DNA of 64,000 bases from an uncultured Algibacter sp. (GTDB taxonomy: Bacteria > Bacteroidota > Bacteroidia > Flavobacteriales > Flavobacteriaceae): assembly GCF_947495925.1 (NCBI RefSeq), contig NZ_CANMAU010000002.1:372001-436000 (forward strand), given 5' to 3'. The translations under genes were made by a program, and so were the position numbers. The first letter of the stretch is position 1; every line of letters begins with the position of its first letter. The notes under the pieces were generated by a model. That model was not told the origin of the DNA and ran no database searches. It was given only the letters and a program-made list of their open reading frames with translations. Positions 54,166 to 63,681 of the stretch are shown here, piece after piece.

Positions 54166-55183
54166 AATATTAGTTACCGGCGGGTTAGGATTTATAGGAT
54201 CCCATACCGTTGTAGAATTGCAAAATGAAGGGTACGAAGTTGTTATTATTGACGACCTGTCAAATTCTTCTGAAAAGGTTTTAGATGGAATCACAGCGAT
54301 AACTGGTAAAACCCCGATTTTTGAAAAGTTAGACTTAAAGAATAAAGAAGGTGTCGAAGCGTTTTTTGCAAAGCATAATGATGTAAAAGGTGTTATTCAT
54401 TTCGCGGCTAGCAAAGCGGTAGGAGAGAGTGTGCAAGAACCTCTTTTATACTATGAAAATAATATAGGAACTTTGGTTTATATCCTCAAAGAATTAAAAA
54501 AGCTGCCGTCTGCTGCATTCATTTTTAGTTCTTCTTGTACCGTTTACGGGCAAGCTGATGAATTGCCAATTACTGAAAACGCACCTGTTAAACAAGCTGA
54601 ATCTCCTTATGGAAATACAAAGCAAATAGGTGAAGAGGTTATAAAGGATACTTGTAAAGTGGTTCCAACGTTAAAAGCCATTGCTTTGCGTTATTTTAAT
54701 CCAATAGGCGCACACGAGTCTGTTGAAATTGGAGAATTACCAATTGGAGTGCCGCAAAACTTAGTGCCATTTATTACGCAAACAGCTATAGGATTACGTC
54801 AAGAATTATCAGTTTTTGGAGATGATTACCCAACTCCAGACGGGACATGTATTAGAGATTATATTCATGTGGTAGACTTAGCTAAAGCACATGTTGTAGC
54901 TTTAGGACGTTTGTTACGGAATAAGAATAAAGCGAACTACGAAACTTTTAACTTAGGAACCGGAAAAGGAAGTTCAGTATTAGAAGTCGTTAAATCTTTT
55001 GAGAAAGTTTCAGGAAAGAAATTAAACTACAAGATTGTAGGTAGAAGAGAAGGCGATATTATTTCAGCTTATGCTGATACAAATAAGGCAAATGATGAGT
55101 TAGGCTGGAAAACTAAATTAACTTTAGATGAGGCGATGGATTCTGCATGGAAATGGGAGCAGAAAGTGAGAGCTAATGATTAG
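54158..55183 (+). CDS. galE: UDP-glucose 4-epimerase
   Basis: The epimerase converts UDP-glucose and UDP-galactose. The extended short-chain dehydrogenase fold shows GGLGFIGSHTV (nucleotide binding, about 7-17), IDDLSNSS, the serine-rich FSSSCTVYG, the catalytic pair YGNTK, and RYFNPIGAH. Length of 341 is typical. It overlaps the aminotransferase gene by 8 bases and is followed by a strong terminator. GalE could also serve galactose entering from the GH2 enzyme. Confidence 0.93.
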   Translation: MDKILVTGGLGFIGSHTVVELQNEGYEVVIIDDLSNSSEKVLDGITAITGKTPIFEKLDLKNKEGVEAFFAKHNDVKGVIHFAASKAVGESVQEPLLYYENNIGTLVYILKELKKLPSAAFIFSSSCTVYGQADELPITENAPVKQAESPYGNTKQIGEEVIKDTCKVVPTLKAIALRYFNPIGAHESVEIGELPIGVPQNLVPFITQTAIGLRQELSVFGDDYPTPDGTCIRDYIHVVDLAKAHVVALGRLLRNKNKANYETFNLGTGKGSSVLEVVKSFEKVSGKKLNYKIVGRREGDIISAYADTNKANDELGWKTKLTLDEAMDSAWKWEQKVRAND

Positions 55184-55204
55184 TATTATCAACTAATAGA
55201 AAAT

Positions 55205-55236
55205 AAAAAGGTTGCTAAATTTTTAGCAACCTTTTT
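55205..55236. terminator. bidirectional terminator between galE and lspA
   Basis: The stem AGGTTGCTAAA/TTTAGCAACCT with flanking A and T runs lies between the convergent genes. Confidence 0.88.
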
Positions 55237-55239
55237 ATT

Positions 55240-55749
55240 TTAAGTTGTTTTCTTTTTTCTAAAACTCACAATTACCAGAATAATCATACCTGTGGTTACC
55301 GATAAATCGGCTAGGTTAAATATTCCTGTTTTGAATACACCTCCTAAATCTATAAATAGAAAGTCAGTGACCGAGCCGTATGCAATACGGTCGTAAACAT
55401 TAGCAATGCCGCCCCCAATGATACTTGAAAAAGCGAACAACGACCAATTATCTAATGTTTTGTCCTTTAATATATGGCGAAGTACAAAGCCTAAAACGAC
55501 TACAGGAAGTATGAGGAGTAAAATAATTCTAAGTGTAGGACTTAAGTCGCTTCCCATCCCTAAGAATGCTCCGGTATTTTCAACATTCATTAAGATGAAA
55601 TAATCACTAATTAATGAAATACGTTCGCTAGGACTGACTTCTGTTCTCCCTACTACATTCGTTCTAACAATGATTTTTGAAATCTGGTCTATAGCAATGG
55701 TTAAAATTATAACCAAAAAAATATAGATACTTCTTTTGGTAAGTTTCAT
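55240..55749 (-). CDS. lspA: lipoprotein signal peptidase (signal peptidase II)
   Basis: The inner-membrane aspartyl protease removes leaders from lipoproteins. Four hydrophobic segments are spread over 169 residues. The catalytic aspartates are in NVYDR and FNLADLSV, with the conserved ENTGAFLGM. The gene starts next to the end of fabD with no gap, so the two are co-transcribed. Confidence 0.94.
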   Translation of the reverse strand: MKLTKRSIYIFLVIILTIAIDQISKIIVRTNVVGRTEVSPSERISLISDYFILMNVENTGAFLGMGSDLSPTLRIILLLILPVVVLGFVLRHILKDKTLDNWSLFAFSSIIGGGIANVYDRIAYGSVTDFLFIDLGGVFKTGIFNLADLSVTTGMIILVIVSFRKKKTT

Positions 55750-56643
55750 TTAACTATTGGCTTCAAAAGTTGCAGAAACTGTTTCAGAAGGTCTGTTTAT
55801 TTTCTTTACTAAACCTTGAAGCACTTTTCCTGGTCCTACTTCAGTAAACAACGTTGCGCCATCCGCTACCATTTGTTGTACAGACTGTGTCCAACGCACA
55901 GGAGCCGTTAATTGAGAAATAAGGTTCGTCTTTATCTCGGATTCATCTATAACAGCATTGGCGGTTACATTTTGATAAATAGGGCAGTCAGGTTTGCTAA
56001 AGTTTGTGTTTTCGATAGCGGCTGCTAATTCTTCACGGGCGGGTTCCATTAGTGGTGAGTGAAATGCTCCACCAACAGGTAATACTAATGCTCTACGAGC
56101 ACCTTCTTCTTTTAAAGTTTCGCAAGCTTTGTTTATGGCTTCAACTTCACCTGAAATAACTAGTTGTCCTGGGCAGTTATAATTAGCGGCTACAACAATA
56201 CCTTCAGTAATTGAACACACTTTTTCGACAATATCATCTTCCAATCCTAAAACAGCAGCCATAGTACTAGGTTGTAATTCACAGGCTTTTTGCATAGCTA
56301 AGGCCCGTTGCGAAACTAATTTTAACCCATCTTCAAAATTTAAAGCTCCATTAGCAACTAAAGCTGAAAATTCTCCAAGAGAATGACCCGCTACCATATC
56401 TGGTTTAAAACTATCACCAAGAGTTTTAGCTAAAATTACTGAATGTAAAAAAATAGCAGGTTGAGTTACTTTAGTTTCTTTTAGATCGTCAGCAGATCCT
56501 TCAAACATAGTGTCTGTAATGTTAAATTCTAAAATATCATTAGCCTTTTCAAATAAATCTTGAGCTAGTTGTGAGTTTTCATATAGGTCTAAACCCATTC
56601 CTGAAAATTGAGCCCCTTGTCCCGGAAAAATATATGCGTTCAT
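55750..56643 (-). CDS. fabD: malonyl-CoA:ACP transacylase
   Basis: FabD loads malonyl onto acyl carrier protein for fatty acid synthesis. The motifs FPGQGAQFSGMG, the serine nucleophile in GHSLGE and the histidine in GGAFHSPLM are all seen. The open frame reaches back to 56778 inside the FAD gene, but homology begins at the ATG at 56643 (MNAYIFPGQG), giving 297 residues. It lies 46 bases downstream of the FAD oxidoreductase on the same strand. Confidence 0.95.
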   Translation of the reverse strand: MNAYIFPGQGAQFSGMGLDLYENSQLAQDLFEKANDILEFNITDTMFEGSADDLKETKVTQPAIFLHSVILAKTLGDSFKPDMVAGHSLGEFSALVANGALNFEDGLKLVSQRALAMQKACELQPSTMAAVLGLEDDIVEKVCSITEGIVVAANYNCPGQLVISGEVEAINKACETLKEEGARRALVLPVGGAFHSPLMEPAREELAAAIENTNFSKPDCPIYQNVTANAVIDESEIKTNLISQLTAPVRWTQSVQQMVADGATLFTEVGPGKVLQGLVKKINRPSETVSATFEANS

Positions 56644-56689
56644 GTTTGTTGTTTTTTTAGTGCTGCAAAAATAGAAATAAAAATACAAC

Positions 56690-58246
56690 TTATAAGGTAT
56701 TAGTTGCCGCTTCTGCACAACGTTCACCATCCATGGCAGCAGAAACAATTCCTCCTGCATAACCACCACCTTCTCCACAAGGGTATAGGTTTGATATTTG
56801 AGTATGTTCTAAGGTTCCATTTCTTGGAATAGACACAGGAGATGAAGTTCTAGATTCCACACCTACAATATTGGCTTCTTCGGTATAGTAGCCTTTCATT
56901 TTTTTCCCAAAAGCATCAAAACCTTTGCGTAGTCTTCCTCCAATAAATTTGGGAAGTAAAGAGTGTAATGGAGCCGATTTTAACCCCGGCTGATAAGAGG
57001 TGTTATTTAAGCTGTTAGACAATCTGCCTTCCACAAAATCAGTCAGCCGTTGGGCGGGTGCAACTTGACTTCTTCCGCCTGAGGTGAATGCCAATCGTTC
57101 TAATTTTTTTTGGTATTCTAAACCTTTTAAAGGACCAAACTGCTCGTATTTGGGTAAGTCAGTATCTGCATTAATTTCAACAACAATACCCGAGTTAGCG
57201 TATAGATTGTTTCGTTTTGAAGGGGACATGCCGTTAACAACTACTTCACCATTAGCCGTTGCAGCCGGAACAATAAATCCACCAGGACACATGCAAAAGG
57301 AGTAAACGCCGCGATTGTTTATTTGCTGTACTAGTCCATAAGAAGCCGCTGGCAATAATTCATTTCGAGGTCCAGAACAATGATATTGAATAGAATCAAT
57401 AATATGCTGAGGGTGCTCAACCCGAACGCCCATGGCAAAAGATTTGGCCTCTAAAGCAACTTCTTTTTTATGTAGTAAGTAAAAGATATCTCTCGCAGAA
57501 TGGCCAGTAGCCAATATAACTTTATCAACAGATAATTCTTTTCCATTTTGAAGTTGTATAGATCTAATTTTACGGTTTTTTATATTGAAATCAGTAACCC
57601 GGGTTTCAAAATGGACTTCGCCCCCATATTTTAATATGGTTTCTCTTATGTTTTGAACGACCTTAGGTAGTTTGTTGGTACCAATATGTGGATGAGCATC
57701 AATTAAAATTTGATCTGCCGCTCCGTGATAAACTAGGTTTTCAAAAATACGCCTTACATCACCACGTTTTAAACTTCTAGTGTATAGCTTGCCATCGCTA
57801 TAAGTTCCTGCACCACCTTCTCCAAAGCAATAATTAGAATCTTCATTTACAAAATGATCTTGATTGATTGCTTTTAAATCGCGACGTCTGTCTTGAACAT
57901 TTTTACCACGTTCTAAAACAATGGGCTTAAATCCAAGTTCAATACATCGTAAGGCAGCATACATTCCAGCTGGACCAAATCCTATAATGTGAATGGGTTT
58001 TCCCTTCGAGACATCTTTATAATCGAATTTATATGCAGAGTTTTTTGCCAGTTTCTCATTGATATAAACGGCAACTTTGTAGTTTAAAATGATTTTGGGT
58101 TTTCTGGCATCAATAGATTTCCTTAGGATTTTAACTCCTGTAATATCTTCTCTATTAATTTTAAGATTTAAAGCCGATTTTAAAACTAAAATATCACTAC
58201 GCTCTTCCTCTTTAAGTGTAATACGAAGTTGAATTTCTTTTACCAT
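56690..58246 (-). CDS. FAD-dependent dehydrogenase (COG2509 type)
   Basis: The 518-residue flavoprotein has an N-terminal domain of about 85 residues, then the FAD-binding dinucleotide fold HIIGFGPAGMYAALRC and VLERGKNVQDRRRD. Further family blocks are NYCFGEGGAGTYSDGKLYTR, LATGHSARD and the C-terminal GEGGGYAGGIVSAAMDGERCAEA. Such proteins are widespread but uncharacterised; the substrate is not known. The C-terminal block places the FAD near the active site. It is followed by fabD and preceded by the kelch gene on the same strand. Confidence 0.88.
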   Translation of the reverse strand: MVKEIQLRITLKEEERSDILVLKSALNLKINREDITGVKILRKSIDARKPKIILNYKVAVYINEKLAKNSAYKFDYKDVSKGKPIHIIGFGPAGMYAALRCIELGFKPIVLERGKNVQDRRRDLKAINQDHFVNEDSNYCFGEGGAGTYSDGKLYTRSLKRGDVRRIFENLVYHGAADQILIDAHPHIGTNKLPKVVQNIRETILKYGGEVHFETRVTDFNIKNRKIRSIQLQNGKELSVDKVILATGHSARDIFYLLHKKEVALEAKSFAMGVRVEHPQHIIDSIQYHCSGPRNELLPAASYGLVQQINNRGVYSFCMCPGGFIVPAATANGEVVVNGMSPSKRNNLYANSGIVVEINADTDLPKYEQFGPLKGLEYQKKLERLAFTSGGRSQVAPAQRLTDFVEGRLSNSLNNTSYQPGLKSAPLHSLLPKFIGGRLRKGFDAFGKKMKGYYTEEANIVGVESRTSSPVSIPRNGTLEHTQISNLYPCGEGGGYAGGIVSAAMDGERCAEAATNTL

Positions 58247-58295
58247 ATGGCGAAATTACAGAATTTTAGGAAAGGGAATGGTATAAGGTGTTTTC

Positions 58296-59711
58296 TTAAA
58301 TACTTTTAAGTTGAATTCTATTTATAATATTACCGTTATATTTTATTTCTAGTGATGCCTTTTCTCCTTTGTTTTTATTAAGATGTTTCACTTTTATTAA
58401 AAACTCGCTATTGGCATGTATTAAGGTATGATTTAAGTTCGAAATTAACTTGAAACTATAAGCGTTTTCACCAGTAATCTTTATACTATTTATAAAACTT
58501 GCGCTATTTCCGTTAATATTTTTTGAAGTAATAAACGACGTATCCTCAATATTTATGTCTACCGCCTGTGGAGATTTTATTATAGAGGTGGTAATTGGGT
58601 TTCCTTTAGCTGAATGCGAGTTGTAAACTTCCATATTAAGTTGTTTTCCGCCGCCTCTTTTTGGAGAACCTGCTGCTATATAGATTCCGTTTCCAGATTG
58701 AATAGCCTGTGTGCCATGCCTAGGGTAATTCATGTCGGACTCTTTAGTCCATTGTCCACTTATAGGATTATACGATTCTACAGTTTTATATGCAGGTCCA
58801 TCAGTTTCGCCTTCACCACCCATAACAAATATTTGATTTTTAAAAACGGCAATTCCTGGAGCTGCTCTTGGCGTTGGTAAATCCTGAGGAAGGGTAGACC
58901 ATGTTTTAGTAATAAAATTGTAAGTGTCAACAGTACTTATTAAAGGAGCAAAAACACCATTTGAACCTCCTGATTGTCTTCCACCCATGGCGTAAAGCGT
59001 ATCATTAATTACAGCAGCACTGAAGTGATCTCTAGCTTGGGACGCATTTTCTAATATGATCCATGTGTTTTTATAAGGATCGTATTCATCAAACCAATTA
59101 ACAAAACCGCCATTATGCCCTTTGGTATTTCCTCCAATAATATAAAACTTATCTTTATATATAATCAATCCAGATCCACCTCGTCTTCTATCTTCAGGTA
59201 TTTCAGGACCTTTAATCCAAATGTCATTTGGAGGGTGGTATAACCAAATGTTATCCTCGGGAACTTCATGAGGGAAATTATTTGTTTTAAATGCACCAAT
59301 AACCCAAATGAACCCTTTATAAAAAGTAGCTTGGAAGTGGTTGAATTCTTTAGGGGCTTGGTTTTTTGCAATGCTCCAAGAATTACTCTTAAAATCATAA
59401 ATATCTAATTTTTGAGCAGATTCCCTTCCTCCAAATAAAACAAATTTGTCGCCCGCCTGAACAAAAGAGCATTCATGACGTGCCGTATACGATTCATCTT
59501 CATCAAGGTCAATCCAAACTGAAGAGGATTGTGTTGTTTGAGCTATAAGATAGCTGTACGAGTTCAAAACCAACAGGCAAATAAGACTATATAAGCCCCA
59601 TACAGCATAGTTGGAACTGACTTTATGTGATTTTGATGATTTACCTTTATAAAGGGGTGCATTTTTAAATTTTAAATAAAACCTAGAAAATGTACCTTTT
59701 TGAGTAGTCAT
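58296..59711 (-). CDS. kelch-repeat beta-propeller protein
   Basis: The 471-residue protein has a basic N terminus and one membrane segment (about 33-58) followed by six kelch-type blades (about 75-365), with FVLFGGRES, WVIGAFK, YIIGGNTKGHNGG, YAMGGRQSGG, VMGGEGETDG and YIAAGSPKRGGG. A beta-sandwich-like C-terminal part (about 375-471) comes last. The propeller is probably in the periplasm or outside, and binds protein or glycan. No catalytic residues are evident. It is 12 bases downstream of the 2TM-DHFR gene and presumably co-transcribed. Confidence 0.82.
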   Translation of the reverse strand: MTTQKGTFSRFYLKFKNAPLYKGKSSKSHKVSSNYAVWGLYSLICLLVLNSYSYLIAQTTQSSSVWIDLDEDESYTARHECSFVQAGDKFVLFGGRESAQKLDIYDFKSNSWSIAKNQAPKEFNHFQATFYKGFIWVIGAFKTNNFPHEVPEDNIWLYHPPNDIWIKGPEIPEDRRRGGSGLIIYKDKFYIIGGNTKGHNGGFVNWFDEYDPYKNTWIILENASQARDHFSAAVINDTLYAMGGRQSGGSNGVFAPLISTVDTYNFITKTWSTLPQDLPTPRAAPGIAVFKNQIFVMGGEGETDGPAYKTVESYNPISGQWTKESDMNYPRHGTQAIQSGNGIYIAAGSPKRGGGKQLNMEVYNSHSAKGNPITTSIIKSPQAVDINIEDTSFITSKNINGNSASFINSIKITGENAYSFKLISNLNHTLIHANSEFLIKVKHLNKNKGEKASLEIKYNGNIINRIQLKSI

Positions 59712-59723
59712 ATGTATTAAATA

Positions 59724-60641
59724 TTATTTCTTTTCATAAGTAATGAAAGAGAATGAAAGCACATGATTTTCATCTTTATCATGAAACGTATTTGAGATTT
59801 CCCTCCATGCTAACTCATTAATTTCAGGGAAAAAGGCATCGCCTTCAAAATTTTCATGAACTCTAGTTAGTTCAATTTTATCTGCAATGCCTATGGCTTG
59901 TTTGTAAATCTCACCACCTCCAATAATATAGGGTTGTGAATCATTTTTACAGGCATCTATGGCATCTTCTAAACTATTTACAATAATTACACCATCTGGA
60001 GCTTTATAATCAGTTTGCCTTGTAATAACCACGTGAGTTCTATTAGGAAGTGGTTTTGGGAAACTTTCAAAAGTTTTACGCCCCATTATAATGTGATGCC
60101 CGTTTGTTAAGGATTTAAAACGTTTTAAATCATCACTAAGGTGCCAAATTAACTTGTTGTCTTTTCCAATAGTATTGTTTTCTGCTGCAGCTACAATAAT
60201 GGTTAAAACCGATTTTTTGTTTTTTGTTTTTTTAGTAGTTTCAGGCTGTAGATCGCTTTGAGCTATTAAGGTTTCTTCCTTAATAAGTCCTTCTTTAATT
60301 TTATCAATGCGAATCTGCTGCTTTGACACCAGTTTTTCCATTTGCTTCTTCTCCCATGCTTTTCCCATGAATTTGTTCGTGACAAAAACATTAAAAACAT
60401 GATAAATTAAAAAGAATAACCAAATAAGAATAGCAAACAAAAACCATTCTTTTCCCAAAAAAGTAAACTCTTTGCCAATTCCAAGAACTGTGTTGGCAAG
60501 TATTAAAAAAACACTTCCAATTAAAAATAATATGAAATGAACATACAGCCCTCTTTTTTGCTTAATACGTTTTTGAGCATTTTCAAGGAGTTCTAATTGG
60601 TCTTTATCTATTTGCGTAGTGGATTTTTTTCTGCCGAACAT
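59724..60641 (-). CDS. folA: 2TM-domain - dihydrofolate reductase fusion
   Basis: Residues 1-130 are a 2TM domain: two membrane segments (about 32-51 and 64-86) with a helical, charged stretch after them. Residues about 146-305 are a full dihydrofolate reductase, with IVAAAENNTIGKDNKLIWHLSDDLKRF (acidic catalytic residue near 170), IIMGRKTFESFP, IIGGGEIY and the C-terminal strands. DHFR reduces dihydrofolate to tetrahydrofolate and is normally soluble; here it is tethered to the inner membrane on the cytoplasmic side. thyA lies 2 kb away, and folK elsewhere in the window. Confidence 0.9.
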   Translation of the reverse strand: MFGRKKSTTQIDKDQLELLENAQKRIKQKRGLYVHFILFLIGSVFLILANTVLGIGKEFTFLGKEWFLFAILIWLFFLIYHVFNVFVTNKFMGKAWEKKQMEKLVSKQQIRIDKIKEGLIKEETLIAQSDLQPETTKKTKNKKSVLTIIVAAAENNTIGKDNKLIWHLSDDLKRFKSLTNGHHIIMGRKTFESFPKPLPNRTHVVITRQTDYKAPDGVIIVNSLEDAIDACKNDSQPYIIGGGEIYKQAIGIADKIELTRVHENFEGDAFFPEINELAWREISNTFHDKDENHVLSFSFITYEKK

Positions 60642-60721
60642 AATATCAAAATATAGGCTGTAAAGTTAGACTTTTTTTATTCACGTCATAATGATTCATA
60701 AAACAATAAAAATAGTAGGTT

Positions 60722-60739
60722 TTCGAAAACGTTTTCGAA
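60722..60739. promoter_or_regulatory. 18-base perfect palindrome, LacI-type operator candidate
   Basis: The palindrome TTCGAAAACGTTTTCGAA has a CG at its centre and the core AAAACGTTTT, the pattern of LacI/GalR operators. It lies 80 bases before the 2TM-DHFR start and 221 before the CBM48 gene. No LacI-type gene is in the window. Apart from this and a promoter candidate, the 318-base stretch 60642-60959 shows nothing. Confidence 0.45.
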
Positions 60740-60906
60740 CTTAAAGCCTCTGAAAATCAGTTGAAAGCATGAAATAATCATTGATGATAATATAAAATTT
60801 ATGCCAATTTTTTTATGTACTATAACTATTTGTTAACAGATATTAACAAATTGATAATTCTTATACTCTATGGGAGTTTATATGGGTTCCAGATTAAAAT
60901 TGTTCG

Positions 60907-60914
60907 TAAATTTG
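60907..60914 (+). promoter_or_regulatory. promoter -7 element candidate for the CBM48 gene
   Basis: TAAATTTG, 46 bases before the ATG, matches TAnnTTTG. A TTG at the proper -33 distance is lacking, so this is a weak call. Confidence 0.35.
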
Positions 60915-60959
60915 CCCCGAACAACACATTAAAATAGATAATACCTAAAAATTTATATT

Positions 60960-61256
60960 ATGGCTATTAAAAAACAATTTTTGAAAAGTAAACCAGTATG
61001 TAAAGTAACATTTTCATTACCTGCAGAAGAAGCAAAGAAAGTTTCTGTAGTAGGATCTTTTAATGACTGGAATGAGAAAAAAGCAGTTTTAAAGAAACTA
61101 AAGAACGGAACTTTTAAAGGAACTGTTGATTTAGAATCAGGAAACTCGTATGAGTTTAAATATATTGTTGACGGTGTTTACGTTAACGATACTGAAGCAG
61201 ATGCTTACGCTTGGAATGATTACGCTGGTGCAGAAAATGGTGTTTTAAACCTATAG
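60960..61256 (+). CDS. stand-alone isoamylase early-set (CBM48/AMPK glycogen-binding-like) protein
   Basis: The 98 residues are one immunoglobulin-like domain of the CBM48 type. The binding motif VVGSFNDWNEK (about 31-41), the strands KGTVDLESGNSYEFKYIVDG and the Asp/Asn-rich end AYAWNDYAGAENGVLNL are typical. In enzymes this domain binds glycogen or starch; here it is alone, without signal peptide, so it is a cytoplasmic glycogen-binding or regulatory subunit by inference. A terminator follows. Confidence 0.88.
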   Translation: MAIKKQFLKSKPVCKVTFSLPAEEAKKVSVVGSFNDWNEKKAVLKKLKNGTFKGTVDLESGNSYEFKYIVDGVYVNDTEADAYAWNDYAGAENGVLNL

Positions 61257-61276
61257 TTTAAAAACGGAAATATAAT

Positions 61277-61309
61277 AAAAAAGCACCTTCATCATGAAGG
61301 TGCTTTTTT
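61277..61309 (+). terminator. terminator after the CBM48 gene
   Basis: The stem AAGCACCTTCAT/ATGAAGGTGCTT is followed by a T run, 20 bases past the stop. It may also serve the convergent acyltransferase gene. Confidence 0.85.
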
Positions 61310-61328
61310 ATTATGGAGTATAAGCGTA

Positions 61329-62537
61329 TTATTTGTCTAGAACAGGTTGTATGTCTTTGAGTTTTTCGGCTTTTTTAATATCAGATAATTTTCTTGAATA
61401 TGTTCTTCCATTTAAGAACCTTCCTATAAAAGTTGGCCTTACCAAATAATGGTAGCTTACAAAACTTATGATGGCAGATGTAATTAATACAAATAACATT
61501 TTAAAAGTTGATGGTATATTCCAATCTGTAATAAAACTTGGAATGACTGCTGTTAAAGTCAAATGAACTAAGTACACCCAATATGATGAATCTGAAATGT
61601 ATCGCATTTTAGATGAATGTTTGTTTGCGTAGCGAATAAACAAGCCCGTAATGCCAAATACATATAACCAGACCATCACAGACTTTAAAACAATTTTTGC
61701 CTCATAGTTAAGAACACTTCTCATAAAAAAATAGACTAAAAATAGAATGCTAGCCAACAGCACATTAATCCAATCATGCCTCATAAATACGTGTAATAGA
61801 TCTTTGGATTTATATAATATCCAACCAATGATATAAAAGGTGAAATAAAAAATGAAAGTGTTAAGATCAGGAACATATGAAACTGATGTTTCTACGTAAG
61901 ACGCGCCCATTATAAGGTAGACTATGGCCGATACACTTGCCAATACTAAAATCCGAAATAAAGGTCTTTTAATGGTCCAACTAAACCCATTTGAAATATG
62001 ATTTGAAACTTTGGGCAGTTTTTTAAACACAAAACCTAAAACTACTGATGCAAAGGTTATTAAAATTAAATAGTACAAAAACCATAAGTGGAACGTACTT
62101 TTAGGGATTAATATCTCCAAATTGGAAAAAAGGGCTAGCGTGTCAGCCAAAGCATTGCTATTTCCCTCAAAAATGTTTCTAGTGTAACCAAAAGAAAATA
62201 TAATAGTAGGCCAAAGTAACAGCACAAATACTATAAAAGGATATAGTATGCGTTCTACCCGGTTTTTAATCATTTTCGAAGGTTTTCGCTCATAAAACAA
62301 CATCGCGCCAAAAAAACCAGCTATAACAAAAAATGTTTGCATCCTAAAGGCGTGAATAATCCCCACTATAAAATCGTTCGAAAGATGCGAAGTGTTTGGG
62401 TCTGTTAAATTCCAAACTTTATAATCAAATATGCCATAGGTAATTGCAGAATGAATTACAAGCCCTAAAAGCATCATGATGGCCCTTAACGAATCCAAGG
62501 AATGAATTCGTCTGGTTTTAGACGAAGTTTTTGTCAT
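61329..62537 (-). CDS. acyltransferase family 3 membrane protein (OpgC-like)
   Basis: About ten hydrophobic segments are spread over 402 residues. The N-terminal signature RIHSLDSLRAIMMLLGLVIH (with the family histidine) and FVIAGFFGAMLFYERKP are the marks of acyltransferase 3. These inner-membrane enzymes transfer acyl groups to surface sugars, for example succinyl to osmoregulated glucans in OpgC. The substrate is not known. Its neighbours thyA and the CBM48 gene give no hint. Confidence 0.88.
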   Translation of the reverse strand: MTKTSSKTRRIHSLDSLRAIMMLLGLVIHSAITYGIFDYKVWNLTDPNTSHLSNDFIVGIIHAFRMQTFFVIAGFFGAMLFYERKPSKMIKNRVERILYPFIVFVLLLWPTIIFSFGYTRNIFEGNSNALADTLALFSNLEILIPKSTFHLWFLYYLILITFASVVLGFVFKKLPKVSNHISNGFSWTIKRPLFRILVLASVSAIVYLIMGASYVETSVSYVPDLNTFIFYFTFYIIGWILYKSKDLLHVFMRHDWINVLLASILFLVYFFMRSVLNYEAKIVLKSVMVWLYVFGITGLFIRYANKHSSKMRYISDSSYWVYLVHLTLTAVIPSFITDWNIPSTFKMLFVLITSAIISFVSYHYLVRPTFIGRFLNGRTYSRKLSDIKKAEKLKDIQPVLDK

Positions 62538-62633
62538 TTATTGGTTGGTTTTAGTAACAATTTACCTTAGGGCACCAACAATGTCAACAAATTTTCTGAC
62601 AAATCAAAATATAAACAACTGTTTGTAAGTTGT

Positions 62634-63458
62634 TTAAACCGCTACAGCACCTTTAATATGTGGATGCGGATTATAATCTACCAAAGAAAAATCCTCAAAA
62701 TCAAAATCGAAAATATCGTTAATTTCAGGATTTAAAATCATTTTTGGTAGCGGGCGAATATCTCGAGATAATTGTAATTCTAGCTGTTCAAAATGATTAC
62801 TATAAATGTGAGCATCACCAAATGTATGAATAAATTCCCCAGCTTGGTAACCACAAACCTGAGCCATCATCATGGTGAATAAAGCATAAGATGCAATATT
62901 AAAGGGCACACCTAAAAAGATATCTGCGCTACGTTGGTATAACTGACAAGATAATTTTCCGTCGGCTACATAAAACTGAAAAAATGCATGGCATGGAGGC
63001 AGTGCCGCTTTACCGTTGGCTACATTTTCACTAAAACTTTTTGAAGTATCAGGCAACACCGAAGGATTCCAAGCAGAAACTAACATCCTTCTGCTATTCG
63101 GGTTGTTTTTTAAAGCAGTAATGACTTCTTTTATTTGGTCAATTTCATCACCATTCCAGTTACGCCATTGGTATCCATAAACAGGGCCTAAATCTCCATT
63201 TTCATCTGCCCATTCGTTCCAAATACGTACACCATTTTCGGTTAAATATTTTGTGTTAGTATCTCCCTTTAAAAACCACAGCAATTCATAAATAATAGAT
63301 TTAAGGTGTAACTTTTTAGTAGTTACCATTGGGAAACCTTCGCTTAAATCAAATCGCATTTGGTGTCCGAAAACGCTTTTTGTACCTGTTCCAGTTCTGT
63401 CTCCTTTTTCGTTGCCGTTTTCTAAAACGTGTTTTACTAAGTCGTGGTATTGCTGCAT
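62634..63458 (-). CDS. thyA: thymidylate synthase
   Basis: ThyA makes dTMP from dUMP, using methylene-tetrahydrofolate, which DHFR recycles. The catalytic cysteine is in [12 protein letters not shown], and the other motifs are [37 protein letters not shown], and [12 protein letters not shown]. At 274 residues it is close to the standard length. It is preceded on the same strand by NupC, so nucleoside import and dTMP synthesis lie next to one another. Confidence 0.96.
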   Translation of the reverse strand: MQQYHDLVKHVLENGNEKGDRTGTGTKSVFGHQMRFDLSEGFPMVTTKKLHLKSIIYELLWFLKGDTNTKYLTENGVRIWNEWADENGDLGPVYGYQWRNWNGDEIDQIKEVITALKNNPNSRRMLVSAWNPSVLPDTSKSFSENVANGKAALPPCHAFFQFYVADGKLSCQLYQRSADIFLGVPFNIASYALFTMMMAQVCGYQAGEFIHTFGDAHIYSNHFEQLELQLSRDIRPLPKMILNPEINDIFDFDFEDFSLVDYNPHPHIKGAVAV

Positions 63459-63681
63459 ATGGCTTATTCCTCTGGTAAGAACGGAATCTTTTATTTAATT
63501 AGTTGAAAATTACAGATTGTAAAAATAATTCTGCGAAAACGAAATTAAAAAAAATGATGCTTATCCATTTGATTTAGATAATGATTATATCAAAAAGTTA
63601 TTAACGAGGATAATTAGTTTTTTGATGTTCTATTGCAACCAGATTAGTGTTTTTTTTAACTAGCAAAATTTCTGCTATGTC

